Source: UBA966 sp046350355 (GTDB lineage Bacteria; Planctomycetota; Phycisphaerae; Phycisphaerales; SM1A02). From it: DNA of 64,000 nt. The notes beneath the pieces were generated by a model. The model searched no databases. It was not told where the DNA came from and saw only the letters and a list, made by a program, of their open reading frames with translations. Shown here one piece after another: positions 1-8,547 of the stretch. Each line of letters begins with the position of its first letter. Position 1 is the stretch's first letter. The position numbers and the translations under genes are program-made. The stretch lies in NCBI GenBank assembly GCA_046350355.1, contig JAXMAN010000001.1, forward strand, positions 248,001 through 312,000. Direction: 5' to 3'.

Positions 1-1
1 C

Positions 2-874
2 AAGCGCGACCACGCGCTCGTCGACCGCGTCGTGGCCGCCGTCGACGCGCACCGCATCGACCGCCAGAGCGTCGTGCTCGCGGCGGGCGGCGGCGCGGTG
101 CTGGACGCGGTCGGCTTCGCGGCCGCGATCGCGCACCGCGGCGTGCGGCTCGTGCGCCTGCCTTCCACGACGCTCTCGCAGGACGACGCGGGCATGGCCG
201 TGAAGAACGGCATCAACCTCGGGCGCAAGAAGAACTTCATCGGCGCCTTCGCGGTGCCGCACGGCGTCCTCTGCGACACGGAGCTGCTGCGCACGCTCCC
301 CGACTGGTCCTGGTGCGGCGGCTTCAGCGAGGCGGTGAAGATCGCCCTGCTGCGCGACCCCGCGCTCTTCGCCCAGATCGAGCGCGACGCCGCCGCGATC
401 CGCGCGCGCGACATGGCCGCGGCGGTCCCCGTGGTGATGCGCAGCGCGCAGCTCCACTACCGGCACATCGTCCTGGGCGGCGATCCCTTCGAGACGCGCT
501 CGGCGCGCCCGCTGGACTACGGCCACTGGCTCGCGCACCGGCTCGAGGGACTCACCGACGGCGAGCTCCCGCACGGGCAGGCGGTCGCCATCGGCGTCGC
601 GGTGGACACGCTCTACGCGGCGTGCGCGGGGATGCTCGCGCAGGCGGATGCGCAGCGCGTCCTCGCGCTCCTGCGCGCGCTCGGGCTGCCGACGACGCAC
701 GCGCTGCTCGCGGATCCGCAGCCGCTGCTGGCGGGGCTCGAGGAGTTCCGCGAGCACCTTGGCGGCCGCCTCACCGTGACGCTGCTGCGCGGCATCGGCG
801 ATCCCGTCGACGCGCACGCGCTCGACGCGGCGACGCTGCGCGAGGCGTTCGCGCTCACTTCGCGGCCGTCGTGA
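2..874 (+). CDS. eboD: EboD-like sugar-phosphate cyclase (dehydroquinate-synthase family), 5' partial
   Basis: The frame is open to the left edge, so the true start lies outside; 290 residues are visible. They follow the 3-dehydroquinate synthase / epi-valiolone synthase fold: an NAD-binding AAGGGAVLD stretch near residue 27, then STTLSQDDAGMAVKNGIN, which replaces the usual TTLLAQVDSSVGGKTGVN of AroB. The three metal ligands are present as E in GFSEAVK, H in GHWLAHRLE and H in LPHGQAVAIG. The altered lysine/glycine loop is what I know from EboD rather than from shikimate-pathway AroB, and the nearby eboB, eboE and eboC support that. The expected role is cyclisation of a sugar phosphate to a cyclitol-type metabolite; the substrate cannot be read from sequence. 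The 3' end overlaps the convergent metallopeptidase gene by 20 bases. Confidence 0.85.
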   Translation, partial: KRDHALVDRVVAAVDAHRIDRQSVVLAAGGGAVLDAVGFAAAIAHRGVRLVRLPSTTLSQDDAGMAVKNGINLGRKKNFIGAFAVPHGVLCDTELLRTLPDWSWCGGFSEAVKIALLRDPALFAQIERDAAAIRARDMAAAVPVVMRSAQLHYRHIVLGGDPFETRSARPLDYGHWLAHRLEGLTDGELPHGQAVAIGVAVDTLYAACAGMLAQADAQRVLALLRALGLPTTHALLADPQPLLAGLEEFREHLGGRLTVTLLRGIGDPVDAHALDAATLREAFALTSRPS

Positions 875-2345
875 ACTCCACCTCGTACGGCTCGAGCTCC
901 ACGCCATCGCGCGACCGGAACGAGCGGAACTTGCCGCCGTTGAGCGAGAATCGGTAGGTGCGTCCGGGCTCGAGCGTCATCTCCCAGGTGAAGATGCGCT
1001 CCTGGTCGATGGTCGGCTTGCCCGCGAGCGCCGGCGTGTTCGCGGGCGATCCGACGATGCTGTACGCGTCGGTGCGCATCGGGCGGTCGAACTCGATGCG
1101 CAGCGTCGCCTTGCCGGGCGGCAGGTCCTTCGCGCCCACCTCGGGCGAGATGCGCAGCACCTTCGGCGCCAGCGCGGAGGCCTTCTCCGCCTTCGCGCCC
1201 TCCTGCTCCAGCACCTCGACGATGCGCGGGACGAAGGCGTCCAGGTCGGCGTAGCGCGCGCGGTTCGCCTCGTACTCGCCCAGCGCCTGCGCGAGCGCGG
1301 GCACCCACTTGAATCCGCGCGAGACCTCCTCGGCGGACTGCTTCGACGCCGCCTCGGGACCGAGCACATCGAGCATGCAGCGCACGACGCAGGCGCGCAC
1401 GAGCGTCTCGTAGAGCACGGTGCGCGCGTCGCCGTACGCCTGGCGCTCCATCGACCTGCGCGCGCCGGCGAAGAGCCGCTCGCCGGCGGGCTGCAGCGCC
1501 TTCAGGTGGCGGTCGACGACCGCGTTCGTGTAGCTGTGGCAGAGCTCGTGCGCGAGCAGCGGCGCGAGGTCCTCGCCGAAGACCGGCACGCCCTGCGCGT
1601 CCCAGGTGTCGCAGCCGATCACCGGGCGGATGCGCTCGGGCGTGCCGTCGACGAACTGGATGCCGACGCCGTAGTTGCCGCCGCCGTTGAGCAGGCCGGG
1701 CACGAGCTCGTACGCCGCGCCCTGGCGCACGCCCAGCGTCCGGTCGAACCACGGCAGCAGCGCGATGCGGTTCGCCGCGGATTCCAGGCTCGCGGCGGCC
1801 TGCGCGTAGAAGGCGGCCTCCTTCGCGACGAAGTCCGCCCACAGGCACTGCGTCGCGAGGTCGCGAAGCTGCGCCACCAGGCGGCGCGTATCGCGCGTCT
1901 CCAGGCGCGCGTCCAGGCGCGGCGGCCGCGCGTCGAAATCGACGCGCTCCACCAGCGCGGGGGGCGGGCCCAGGTGCATCGCCAGGCTCATCACCGCGTC
2001 GTAGCTCATGCCATGCTCGCGGCGCATGATGCGCATCTGCTCGAAGGCGGGATGCTCCAGGTGCGGCTTCAGGAGCGCGTCGACGCGCTGCGCGTAGGGC
2101 GAGGCCGCGTTCTTCATGCGGTACTCCTCGAAGCCCGCGTTGCGCGCGACCGCGCTCAGGAACTCGACGGTGGGGTCGACCTTCGCCGCGATGCGGACGC
2201 CGGCGGGTTGCGCGGCGGGCTGCGCGGCGGGCGCGCTCGGCGCGGCGGGAGCGGCCGGCGCCACCTGCGGCGCGGGCGCATCGTCGCCCCGCGCGGAGAG
2301 TGCGATCAGGCCGGCGCAGAGCAGCGGAAGCAGCGTGTGGCGCAT
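855..2345 (-). CDS. secreted DUF4932-like metallopeptidase with C-terminal Ig-like domain
   Basis: 496 residues. The start chosen is MRHTLLPLL, which opens a clean signal peptide ending near SARG; an upstream in-frame ATG would add five residues before it. A Pro/Ala linker (about residues 25-55) leads into an alpha-helical domain with H266-E-L-C-H270, a zincin HExxH metal site, followed by a second region rich in conserved Tyr/Glu. This resembles the DUF4932 putative metallopeptidases. The last 100 residues (RISPEVGAKDLPPGKATLRIEFDRP onward, broken here for brevity) look like an SbsA-type bacterial Ig domain. Export to periplasm or surface is expected. The gene converges on eboD with a 20-base overlap and diverges from the small gene at 2402. 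Peptidase activity is inferred, not shown. Confidence 0.75.
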   Translation of the reverse strand: MRHTLLPLLCAGLIALSARGDDAPAPQVAPAAPAAPSAPAAQPAAQPAGVRIAAKVDPTVEFLSAVARNAGFEEYRMKNAASPYAQRVDALLKPHLEHPAFEQMRIMRREHGMSYDAVMSLAMHLGPPPALVERVDFDARPPRLDARLETRDTRRLVAQLRDLATQCLWADFVAKEAAFYAQAAASLESAANRIALLPWFDRTLGVRQGAAYELVPGLLNGGGNYGVGIQFVDGTPERIRPVIGCDTWDAQGVPVFGEDLAPLLAHELCHSYTNAVVDRHLKALQPAGERLFAGARRSMERQAYGDARTVLYETLVRACVVRCMLDVLGPEAASKQSAEEVSRGFKWVPALAQALGEYEANRARYADLDAFVPRIVEVLEQEGAKAEKASALAPKVLRISPEVGAKDLPPGKATLRIEFDRPMRTDAYSIVGSPANTPALAGKPTIDQERIFTWEMTLEPGRTYRFSLNGGKFRSFRSRDGVELEPYEVEFTTAAK

Positions 2346-2401
2346 GGATGGAACATACATCGGCGGTTCGGACGCTCCTCCGCAGCGCCTAGACTGCGGC
2401 G

Positions 2402-2740
2402 ATGCAGACGCCGCGCATCCCCGTCCCGATGACGCGCCGCCAGGTCGTCGACGCGTACTTCATGGAGCACCGCGCGCGCGTGCTCGACCTCGCGGCCTTC
2501 CTCGACCGCGTCGACCGCGCGCAGCCCGGCCCCGGCGAGCCCGCGGGCGACGACTTCCGCCTCGCCGCGCTGCGCCAGGCGGTGGCGATCCTCGGCGACG
2601 GCGCCCCCGCGCGCGCGCGCCGCGTGCTCGAGCTGCTCTCGGATCCCTCGACCGAGCCGATCCCCGCCGCGCACGTGAAGGGCGCGACCGGCGCGCACGA
2701 CGCCGCGCCCGCCGCCACCACCCCCCGCTCGCCCCGCTGA
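2402..2740 (+). CDS. small conserved-looking protein upstream of eboB, function unknown
   Basis: 112 residues, soluble, helical. The core VVDAYFMEHRARVLDLAAFL and the later DFRLAALRQAVAILGD...RARRVLELLSDPSTEPIP look constrained, while the last 25 residues are Ala/Pro filler. It does not resemble EboA, which is about twice as long. It sits 15 bases upstream of eboB in the same direction, so it is probably the first gene of an eboB-MFS transcription unit, and may be a partner specific to this version of the ebo set. That link rests on position only. Confidence 0.6.
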   Translation: MQTPRIPVPMTRRQVVDAYFMEHRARVLDLAAFLDRVDRAQPGPGEPAGDDFRLAALRQAVAILGDGAPARARRVLELLSDPSTEPIPAAHVKGATGAHDAAPAATTPRSPR

Positions 2741-2755
2741 CCCCACGGAGCCGCC

Positions 2756-3589
2756 GTGTACATCGACCCCCACGTGCACATGGTCAGCCGCACCACGGAC
2801 GACTACGTCCGCATGGCGCGCGCGGGCTGCGTCGCCATCACCGAGCCCGCCTTCTGGGCCGGCTACGACCGCTCGAGCCCGCAGGGCTTCTTCGACTACT
2901 TCCGCCAGCTCACAGACTTCGAGCCGCGCCGCGCCGCGCAGTACGGCATCCGCCACCACACCTGGCTCTGCATCAACCCCAAGGAGGCCGAGGACCCGGT
3001 CTTCGCGCGCGAGGTGATCGGGCTCATCCCGAAGTTCCTCGAGTGCCGGACGGTGCTGGGCATCGGCGAGATCGGCCTCAACAAGAACAGCCGCAACGAG
3101 CTGGAGATCCTGCGCGCGCACCTGCAGCTCGCCAGCGACCACGGGCTGCTCGTGCTCGTGCACACGCCGCACCTCGAGGACAAGCTCAAGGGGACGCGCC
3201 TCATCATGGACGCGATCCGCGACTTCCCGAAGCTCGATCCCGGCCGCGTGCTCATCGACCACGTCGAGGAGCACACCGCGCCGCTGGTCCTGGACCGCGG
3301 CTTCTGGTGCGGGATGACGCTCTACCCCGACACCAAGTGCACGCCGCAGCGCGCGGTGGACATCGTCGAGACCTGGGGCGCCGAGCGCATCTGGATGAAC
3401 AGCGCCGGCGACTGGGGACACAGCGATCCGATCGCCGTCGCGAAGGCGCAGATGGAGATGCGCCGCCGCGGGCATCTGGAGTCGCTCGTGCAGCAGGTGA
3501 CCTTCGGCAACCCGCTGAAGTTCCTCTCGCAGAGCGGGCGCTTCAGCGCCGAGCCGCTGCGCCCGACCGCGCCGGACATCGTGCGATGA
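2756..3589 (+). CDS. eboB: EboB, TatD-family metal-dependent hydrolase
   Basis: 277 residues starting at GTG. A TatD-like TIM barrel: the first metal pair H6-x-H8 (IDPHVHM), E in GIGEIGLNKN, H in LLVLVHTPH, H in VLIDHVEEH and the closing D in NSAGDWGHSD. TatD proteins are phosphodiester or amide hydrolases; the ebo branch carries the long insertion YFRQLTDFEPRRAAQYGIRH and the sequence LYPDTKCTPQRAV seen here. The stop codon overlaps the ATG of the following MFS transporter (ATGA), so the two are translationally coupled. Known work ties the ebo set to moving a metabolite precursor to the periplasm in cyanobacteria; the exact reaction of EboB is unknown. Confidence 0.85.
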   Translation: MYIDPHVHMVSRTTDDYVRMARAGCVAITEPAFWAGYDRSSPQGFFDYFRQLTDFEPRRAAQYGIRHHTWLCINPKEAEDPVFAREVIGLIPKFLECRTVLGIGEIGLNKNSRNELEILRAHLQLASDHGLLVLVHTPHLEDKLKGTRLIMDAIRDFPKLDPGRVLIDHVEEHTAPLVLDRGFWCGMTLYPDTKCTPQRAVDIVETWGAERIWMNSAGDWGHSDPIAVAKAQMEMRRRGHLESLVQQVTFGNPLKFLSQSGRFSAEPLRPTAPDIVR

Positions 3590-5166
3590 GCGGCGCCGCG
3601 CACGGACACGAGGGCGAGCAGCCGCGGCGCTGGCTCGTGCTGCTGGCGATGACCGGCAGCCTCTCGATGATCTTCGTCGACATGACGGTGGTCGGCATCG
3701 CGCTGCCCTCGATCGGCGGCGCGCTGCACATGACCGAGGCGCAGCAGACCTGGATCGTCACCAGCTACCTGCTCGCGCTCGCCTCCGCGGTCGCGCTGGG
3801 CGGACGCCTCGGCGACCTGCTGGGCAAGGTGCCCGCCTTCATCGCCGGCGTCGCGGGCTTCGCGGGCGCGAGCCTGCTCTGCGGCTTCGCGCAGGACGGG
3901 ACGACGCTGCTCGCCGGGCGCGTGCTGCAGGGGCTCTCCGCGTGCCTCATGCAGCCGGCGTCGATGGCGCTGGTCGTGGGCGCCTTCGCCCCCGGCGAGC
4001 GCGGCAAGGCGATGGCGATGTACGTGGGAATCCCCCTGCTTTTCATGGCGGTGGGCCCCGTGCTGGGCGGGCTCGTCGTGGAGTGGGTCGGCTGGCGCTG
4101 GATCTTCTGGATCAACCTCCCGATCGCCGCGGTGGCGATGGTGCTCACGCAGGTCGCGCGCCCGCGCGACGCGCGCAGCCACGACCGCGCGATCGACTGG
4201 CCCGGCGGCGTGCTCCTGGTGACGGGACTGCCGCTCTTCGTCTACGGACTTCAGGAGACGGGCACGGTGCGCGCCGACGGCGAGGTCTCCTTCGGCGAGT
4301 CGCGCACGCTCGCGGCGCTCCTCGTCGGCGCGGCGCTGCTGGGCTTCTTCATCCGCCGGCAGTGGACGATCGAGCGCCCGCTGCTGCGCCTGCGCCTCTT
4401 CTCCGACCGCGCGATCTTCGCGGCGGCCTTCATCATCGGCTGCATGCAGTTCGCGATGACCGGCCTCGTCATCGCCGGCAGCGTCTATGCGCAGGAGGTG
4501 CTCGGCTACGAGCCCGCGCGCGCGGGCGCCTCGCTGCTGCCGATGCTCGCGCCGGTCATCCTGGTCGTGCATGTCGCGGGCCGCTGGTACGACCGCGCCG
4601 GCGTGCGCGCGCCCGTCTCCTGGGGCACCGCGCTCTGCACCGTCGGGCTGCTGGTGCAGGCGCTGGGCGTCTGGCAGCAGCAGTACCCGACGATGGCCGT
4701 GGGCATGGCGATCCTGGGCACGGGCATCGCCTTCACGATGAGCCCGACGAACACCGACGCGCTCAGCCGCGTGCCGCACGCGGACCGCGGGCAGGTCTCG
4801 GGGCTCGTGCAGACGCTGCGCCAGGTGGGCGGAAGCGTGGGCGTCGCGCTCATCGCCGCGAGCGTCGCCGTCGCGCAGCACCAGCTCGAGCGCTCGGAGG
4901 CGTCGATCGCGCACTCGGACCTCGTCGCGGTGCGCGAGGCGCTGCGCTCCAAGGACGCGCAGGCGCACGAGCGCGCGCTGCAGCACCCGCAGCTCGCGCA
5001 GATGCGGTCGATCGTCGCGGGCTCCTTCGCGGTGGGCTACGTCGTCGCGGCGCTGGGGACGGCGGCGGCCTTCGTGGTCGCGCGGCGCATGCTGCCGCGC
5101 GGACACGCGCACGGCCACGCGCCGGGGACGCACCACCGTCCGCCGGTCACGCCGGACGTCGGGTGA
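3586..5166 (+). CDS. MFS drug/metabolite exporter, DHA2 (EmrB/QacA) type
   Basis: 526 residues from the ATG that overlaps the eboB stop. The predicted 14 hydrophobic helices, motif A GGRLGDLLGK in the second loop and motif C MAVGPVLGGLVVEWVGWRW are those of proton-driven DHA2 exporters. D in SMIFVDMTVVGIALP is the helix-1 acidic residue of the family. The C-terminal tail is His-rich (HGHAPGTHHR). Being coupled to eboB, it is a natural candidate to export the metabolite made or trimmed by the ebo enzymes. The 3' end overlaps the convergent membrane protein by 20 bases. A much longer in-frame extension upstream is an artefact that runs antisense and out of frame through eboB. Confidence 0.9.
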   Translation: MSGAAHGHEGEQPRRWLVLLAMTGSLSMIFVDMTVVGIALPSIGGALHMTEAQQTWIVTSYLLALASAVALGGRLGDLLGKVPAFIAGVAGFAGASLLCGFAQDGTTLLAGRVLQGLSACLMQPASMALVVGAFAPGERGKAMAMYVGIPLLFMAVGPVLGGLVVEWVGWRWIFWINLPIAAVAMVLTQVARPRDARSHDRAIDWPGGVLLVTGLPLFVYGLQETGTVRADGEVSFGESRTLAALLVGAALLGFFIRRQWTIERPLLRLRLFSDRAIFAAAFIIGCMQFAMTGLVIAGSVYAQEVLGYEPARAGASLLPMLAPVILVVHVAGRWYDRAGVRAPVSWGTALCTVGLLVQALGVWQQQYPTMAVGMAILGTGIAFTMSPTNTDALSRVPHADRGQVSGLVQTLRQVGGSVGVALIAASVAVAQHQLERSEASIAHSDLVAVREALRSKDAQAHERALQHPQLAQMRSIVAGSFAVGYVVAALGTAAAFVVARRMLPRGHAHGHAPGTHHRPPVTPDVG

Positions 5167-5641
5167 GGCGCGCGATCGCGGCGGCGCCCGCGAGCGCGCC
5201 GAGCGCGCCCGCGACGGGCATCCCGAAGAGGTAGGGGGCGCTGCGCTGCGAGTTCCTCTCCGCCTGCGTCAGCAGCTCCGCGGAGAGCACGCCGCTGGTG
5301 CGCGGCTGCGGCGGCTCGGTCCGCGACTCCTGCGCGCGCCAGGCGGCGATCCCGCTCGCGGTGCCGCCCAGCAGCATCACCGCGACCAGCATGACCGTCG
5401 CCAGCCGTCCGCCGACGAGCTGCGCGACCACGCCCCCCGCGAGCGCCGCGAAGGCGCCCAGCGCGGTCGAGACCATCTCGAAGGTGCCGGTGCTGCGGAA
5501 GGTGCCGGGCTCGAAGATCCCGTCCGCGCCCAGCGTCAGCATCGTGCCCGCGGTGGCGAGCACCACCAGCAGCGCGCTCACCACCCAGCCCGCGACGCCG
5601 CCGAGCACGACGCGCACCACCGATGGACGCCGCGGCTCCAA
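5147..5641 (-). CDS. small polytopic membrane protein, unknown
   Basis: 164 residues with four likely membrane helices (about residues 10-32, 56-78, 82-102 and 140-158) and a hydrophilic loop between helices 3 and 4 (residues 103-135) containing PYLFG just before the last helix. I recognise no family. It starts 3 bases beyond the stop of the larger esterase gene on the same strand (5645), so it is downstream of it and probably co-transcribed. Confidence 0.65.
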   Translation of the reverse strand: MEPRRPSVVRVVLGGVAGWVVSALLVVLATAGTMLTLGADGIFEPGTFRSTGTFEMVSTALGAFAALAGGVVAQLVGGRLATVMLVAVMLLGGTASGIAAWRAQESRTEPPQPRTSGVLSAELLTQAERNSQRSAPYLFGMPVAGALGALAGAAAIARLTRRPA

Positions 5642-5644
5642 CGC

Positions 5645-7738
5645 TCAGCGCCCGCCCTTGACGGTGCCGACGGCGGGATTGGTGTCCTCGGCGACATGCA
5701 TCTCGAAGGGGTGCGCGGGCAGCTTGCTGGCGTTGTCGACCAGCGTCGCGTTCTCGGGGTTGTCCTGCCAGGCGTAGCGCACGGAGACGGGGACGGGCAC
5801 CTTCGCGCTGCGCACCTTGATCGACTCGTTGGTGAGCACCGTCGCGTCGGCCCACGAGAAGACGCCGTCGGCGCCCGCGATCGCGAAGCCGGTGACGGGC
5901 TTGCCGCCGCGGCCGCCCACCGAGCCGCCCTCGACGTCGAAGTCGATGACGATGCCGTCGCCGTCGCGTCGGGCGCTGCGCGCGCGCGGGCCGCGCCAGG
6001 GCGTGCCCGCCTTGCCGTAGGTGGTCGCGGCGGCCCAGCGGCCCAGGCGCTCGCCCACGGTGCGCTTGTCGCGCGGGTGGATGTCGCCGGCGTTGCCGAC
6101 ATCGATCGTCGTGATCACGCCCGCGTTGGGGACGAGCTGCTCGACCGCGAGCTGCGAGGCGCGCAGCGTCGGCCAGACGCCCGCGCAGGGCTTTTCCGCC
6201 TCGAAGTTGCGGAACGCCGCCAGGCTCACCACGCCGAAGGGCATGTCGGGCTGGTCGAAGGCCGCGCGCCAGCTCCGCACCACCTGCGGCAGCAGCGTGC
6301 GGTACGCGGCGGCCTCGGCCGCGTTGTTCGCGTTGGACTCGCCCTGGTACCAGATCGCGCCCTTGATCGGGAAGCCCGCGAAGGGGGCGATCATGCCGTG
6401 GAACATCGCGGCGAGGTCGCCGCTGCCCGTTCCCGGCGGCTGGTCGCGCACCGGTCGCACCGGCGGCGCGACGATCCCCGCGGCGGTGCGGCCCATGCGC
6501 GCGCTCCACGAGCCCGCGAGCGGGATCGACGCGTTCGACATCGCCGGGCAGACGAGCTTCATCGTCTCGGGCGCGCCCATGAAGCCGCCCTCGCCGTGCA
6601 GGTCGAGCGCCTCGACCGCCAGCAGCATCGGGCCTCCCTTCACCATCGAGGCCGGGATGCGGTAGCGGCGCGGCGTCGTCCAGTCGGAGAGCGTGTTCGC
6701 GATCGCGCGCCCGTCGACGAAGGCGACATCCGCGTCGTCAATGGGGCCGAGCTCCAGGAAGCACTCCTTGCCCGCCCACTCCGCGGGGACATCGATGCTG
6801 CGGCGGTACCAGACGACGCCGTCGAAGTCCGCGAGCGCGGGATCCTTCGACCACGCGCCGGGCAGCTCGACGCTGCGCCACTGCTCGGGCTCGCGGTCCT
6901 GGCCTTCGTACCACTTCGCCTTCGCGCCGGGATCCTCGGCGTTCACCGCGCTCCACCAGGCGGTGCCCGCGCGCTGGAACTCCTGCCGGCGCGCCTCGTA
7001 GGCGGCCTTGCGGTCGGCCGCGGAGGTGGATTCCCACGCCTCGGCCTCCGCGCGGCGCGCGAGCACGCGGTCGGCGAAGTCGGGATCGCCCGAGAGCGTC
7101 GCGAGGTCCACCCACGGCTCCGCGCGCGTGCCGCCCCAGTTGATCGAGAGGATGCCCACCGGCGCGCCCGAGAGCAGGCGCACCTGCTTCGCGAACCAGT
7201 ACGCCACCGCGCTCAGGTTCGGCGCGGTCGTCGGCGAGCAGACCTCCCAGCGCGCGTCGATCGTCGTCGCGGGCTTGAAGGCGGTGACATGCGGCGCCTT
7301 GATGAAGCGGATGGCGGGGTCGGTGGCGGCCTCGGCGCCCTCGGCCCCCTGCGCGCCCGTCGCGCCCAGCGGCCACTCCATGTTGCTCTGCCCGCCCGCG
7401 AGCCAGACATCGCCGACCAGGATGTCCTCGACGCGCACCGTGTTGGCGCCGCGCACCTCCATCGAGAGCGGCGTGGTCGTCGCCGGCAGCGGATCCATCG
7501 TCACTGAGAAGTGGCCATCCGGCAACGCGTAGGTGCGGCCGGTTCGCAGCGTCGCACCCGCGCCGTCCAGGATCGCCACCTCGACGGACTCGTTGGGCTG
7601 CGCCATCCCGAAGATGCGCACGGGACGCTCGCGCTGCAGCACCATGTGGTCGGTGAAGACCGCCGGGAGGGTGATGTCCGCCCAGGCGGGGAGGGCGACG
7701 GACAGGGTGGCGACGATGGCTGCGGTGGCGGCGCGCAT
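5645..7738 (-). CDS. sialate O-acetylesterase-like secreted carbohydrate esterase (SASA domain)
   Basis: 697 residues from the ATG opening a signal peptide (MRAATAAIVATLSVALPAWA). Mature N-terminus ITLPAVFTDHMVLQRERPV is the standard entry of 9-O-acetyl-sialate esterases. The SGNH/SASA nucleophile motif is GGQSNMEWP with Ser118; the catalytic Asp/His pair is in GDIHPRDKR. An internal beta-galactosidase-like jelly-roll insertion (about residues 270-400, WYRRSIDVPAEWAGKECFLEL) is typical of the long form. Expected to remove O-acetyl groups from sialic acid or plant xylan sugars outside the cytoplasm. Planctomycetes carry many such enzymes for algal polysaccharides. Upstream in-frame ATGs precede the signal peptide and are unlikely. 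Confidence 0.9.
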   Translation of the reverse strand: MRAATAAIVATLSVALPAWADITLPAVFTDHMVLQRERPVRIFGMAQPNESVEVAILDGAGATLRTGRTYALPDGHFSVTMDPLPATTTPLSMEVRGANTVRVEDILVGDVWLAGGQSNMEWPLGATGAQGAEGAEAATDPAIRFIKAPHVTAFKPATTIDARWEVCSPTTAPNLSAVAYWFAKQVRLLSGAPVGILSINWGGTRAEPWVDLATLSGDPDFADRVLARRAEAEAWESTSAADRKAAYEARRQEFQRAGTAWWSAVNAEDPGAKAKWYEGQDREPEQWRSVELPGAWSKDPALADFDGVVWYRRSIDVPAEWAGKECFLELGPIDDADVAFVDGRAIANTLSDWTTPRRYRIPASMVKGGPMLLAVEALDLHGEGGFMGAPETMKLVCPAMSNASIPLAGSWSARMGRTAAGIVAPPVRPVRDQPPGTGSGDLAAMFHGMIAPFAGFPIKGAIWYQGESNANNAAEAAAYRTLLPQVVRSWRAAFDQPDMPFGVVSLAAFRNFEAEKPCAGVWPTLRASQLAVEQLVPNAGVITTIDVGNAGDIHPRDKRTVGERLGRWAAATTYGKAGTPWRGPRARSARRDGDGIVIDFDVEGGSVGGRGGKPVTGFAIAGADGVFSWADATVLTNESIKVRSAKVPVPVSVRYAWQDNPENATLVDNASKLPAHPFEMHVAEDTNPAVGTVKGGR

Positions 7739-7796
7739 AAACGGATGATCCCCGCATCCGAGCGCCGATGCAATATCGACGCCTCCGAGCATCCCC

Positions 7797-8462
7797 ATGG
7801 CTGTCCCACGCATCGGAATCACCGCCGACCTCGTCGAGGAGATCCCCGGCAAGCCGCGCCACCAGGTGGGGCGCGCCTACGTCGACGCCGTCGTGCGCGC
7901 CGGCGGCATTCCGCTGATCCTGCCCGCGAGCGCGGCGCTGCGCGGGGCGCTGCTGGACTGCGTGGACGGCGTGCTCATCACCGGTGGAGACGACATCGAC
8001 CCGCGCGCCTTCGGCATCCCGCTGCACCCCAAGGCGAGCCCGATGCATCCGGACCGCCAGGAGGCGGAGTTCGCGCTCCTGCGTGCGCTGGACGAGCGGC
8101 CGAAGCTTCCGGTGCTGGGCATCTGCCTGGGCATGCAGCTCATGGGCGTGCATCGCCGCTGCCCGCTGATCCAGCACCTGGGCGACACGCTCCCCGAAGC
8201 CGACCGCCACCGCGCCGACCGCCGCCACCGCGTGGAGAGCGCCCTGGGCAGTGGCGAGGTGGCCAGCTCGCACCACCAGGCGCTTGCCGACGCCCCCGAC
8301 TTCGAGGTGATCGGCCGCTCCGACGACGGCCTCATCGAGGCCATCCGGGACGCGTCCCGGCCCTTTTACGTCGGGGTGCAGTGGCACCCCGAGCGCACAC
8401 AGGACCCCACCATGGGCGACGGAATCATCCGGCGTTTCGTGGAAGCAGCAGCACAGAGGTAG
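7797..8462 (+). CDS. class I glutamine amidotransferase / gamma-glutamyl-GABA hydrolase-like (peptidase C26)
   Basis: 221 residues. Nucleophile elbow GICLGMQ with C110 and the catalytic pair H197-x-E199 in VQWHPERTQD. ITGGDDIDPRAFGIPLHP is the substrate-loop motif of the PuuD-type branch, which splits gamma-glutamyl amides. Length is normal for the family. It is divergent from the sialate esterase (59 bases between the starts) and precedes the TlpA-like gene by 85 bases. Substrate is not determined by sequence. Confidence 0.9.
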   Translation: MAVPRIGITADLVEEIPGKPRHQVGRAYVDAVVRAGGIPLILPASAALRGALLDCVDGVLITGGDDIDPRAFGIPLHPKASPMHPDRQEAEFALLRALDERPKLPVLGICLGMQLMGVHRRCPLIQHLGDTLPEADRHRADRRHRVESALGSGEVASSHHQALADAPDFEVIGRSDDGLIEAIRDASRPFYVGVQWHPERTQDPTMGDGIIRRFVEAAAQR

Positions 8463-8547
8463 CCTTTCAGCCGGGTGCGGGCGCGATCGCCCGGCCCCGC
8501 GACCCCGCCCCCGCACCGCACGACCGACCACCAACAGGAGCCCGACC

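Noticed and set aside
2116..3585. Long N-terminal extension of the MFS frame
   Set aside because: Overlaps eboB and the small upstream gene in another frame; no similarity; the ATG at 3586 is the coupled start.
855..5166. Two convergent 20-base gene overlaps (855-874, 5147-5166) of identical length
   Set aside because: Sequences differ; equal length looks coincidental.
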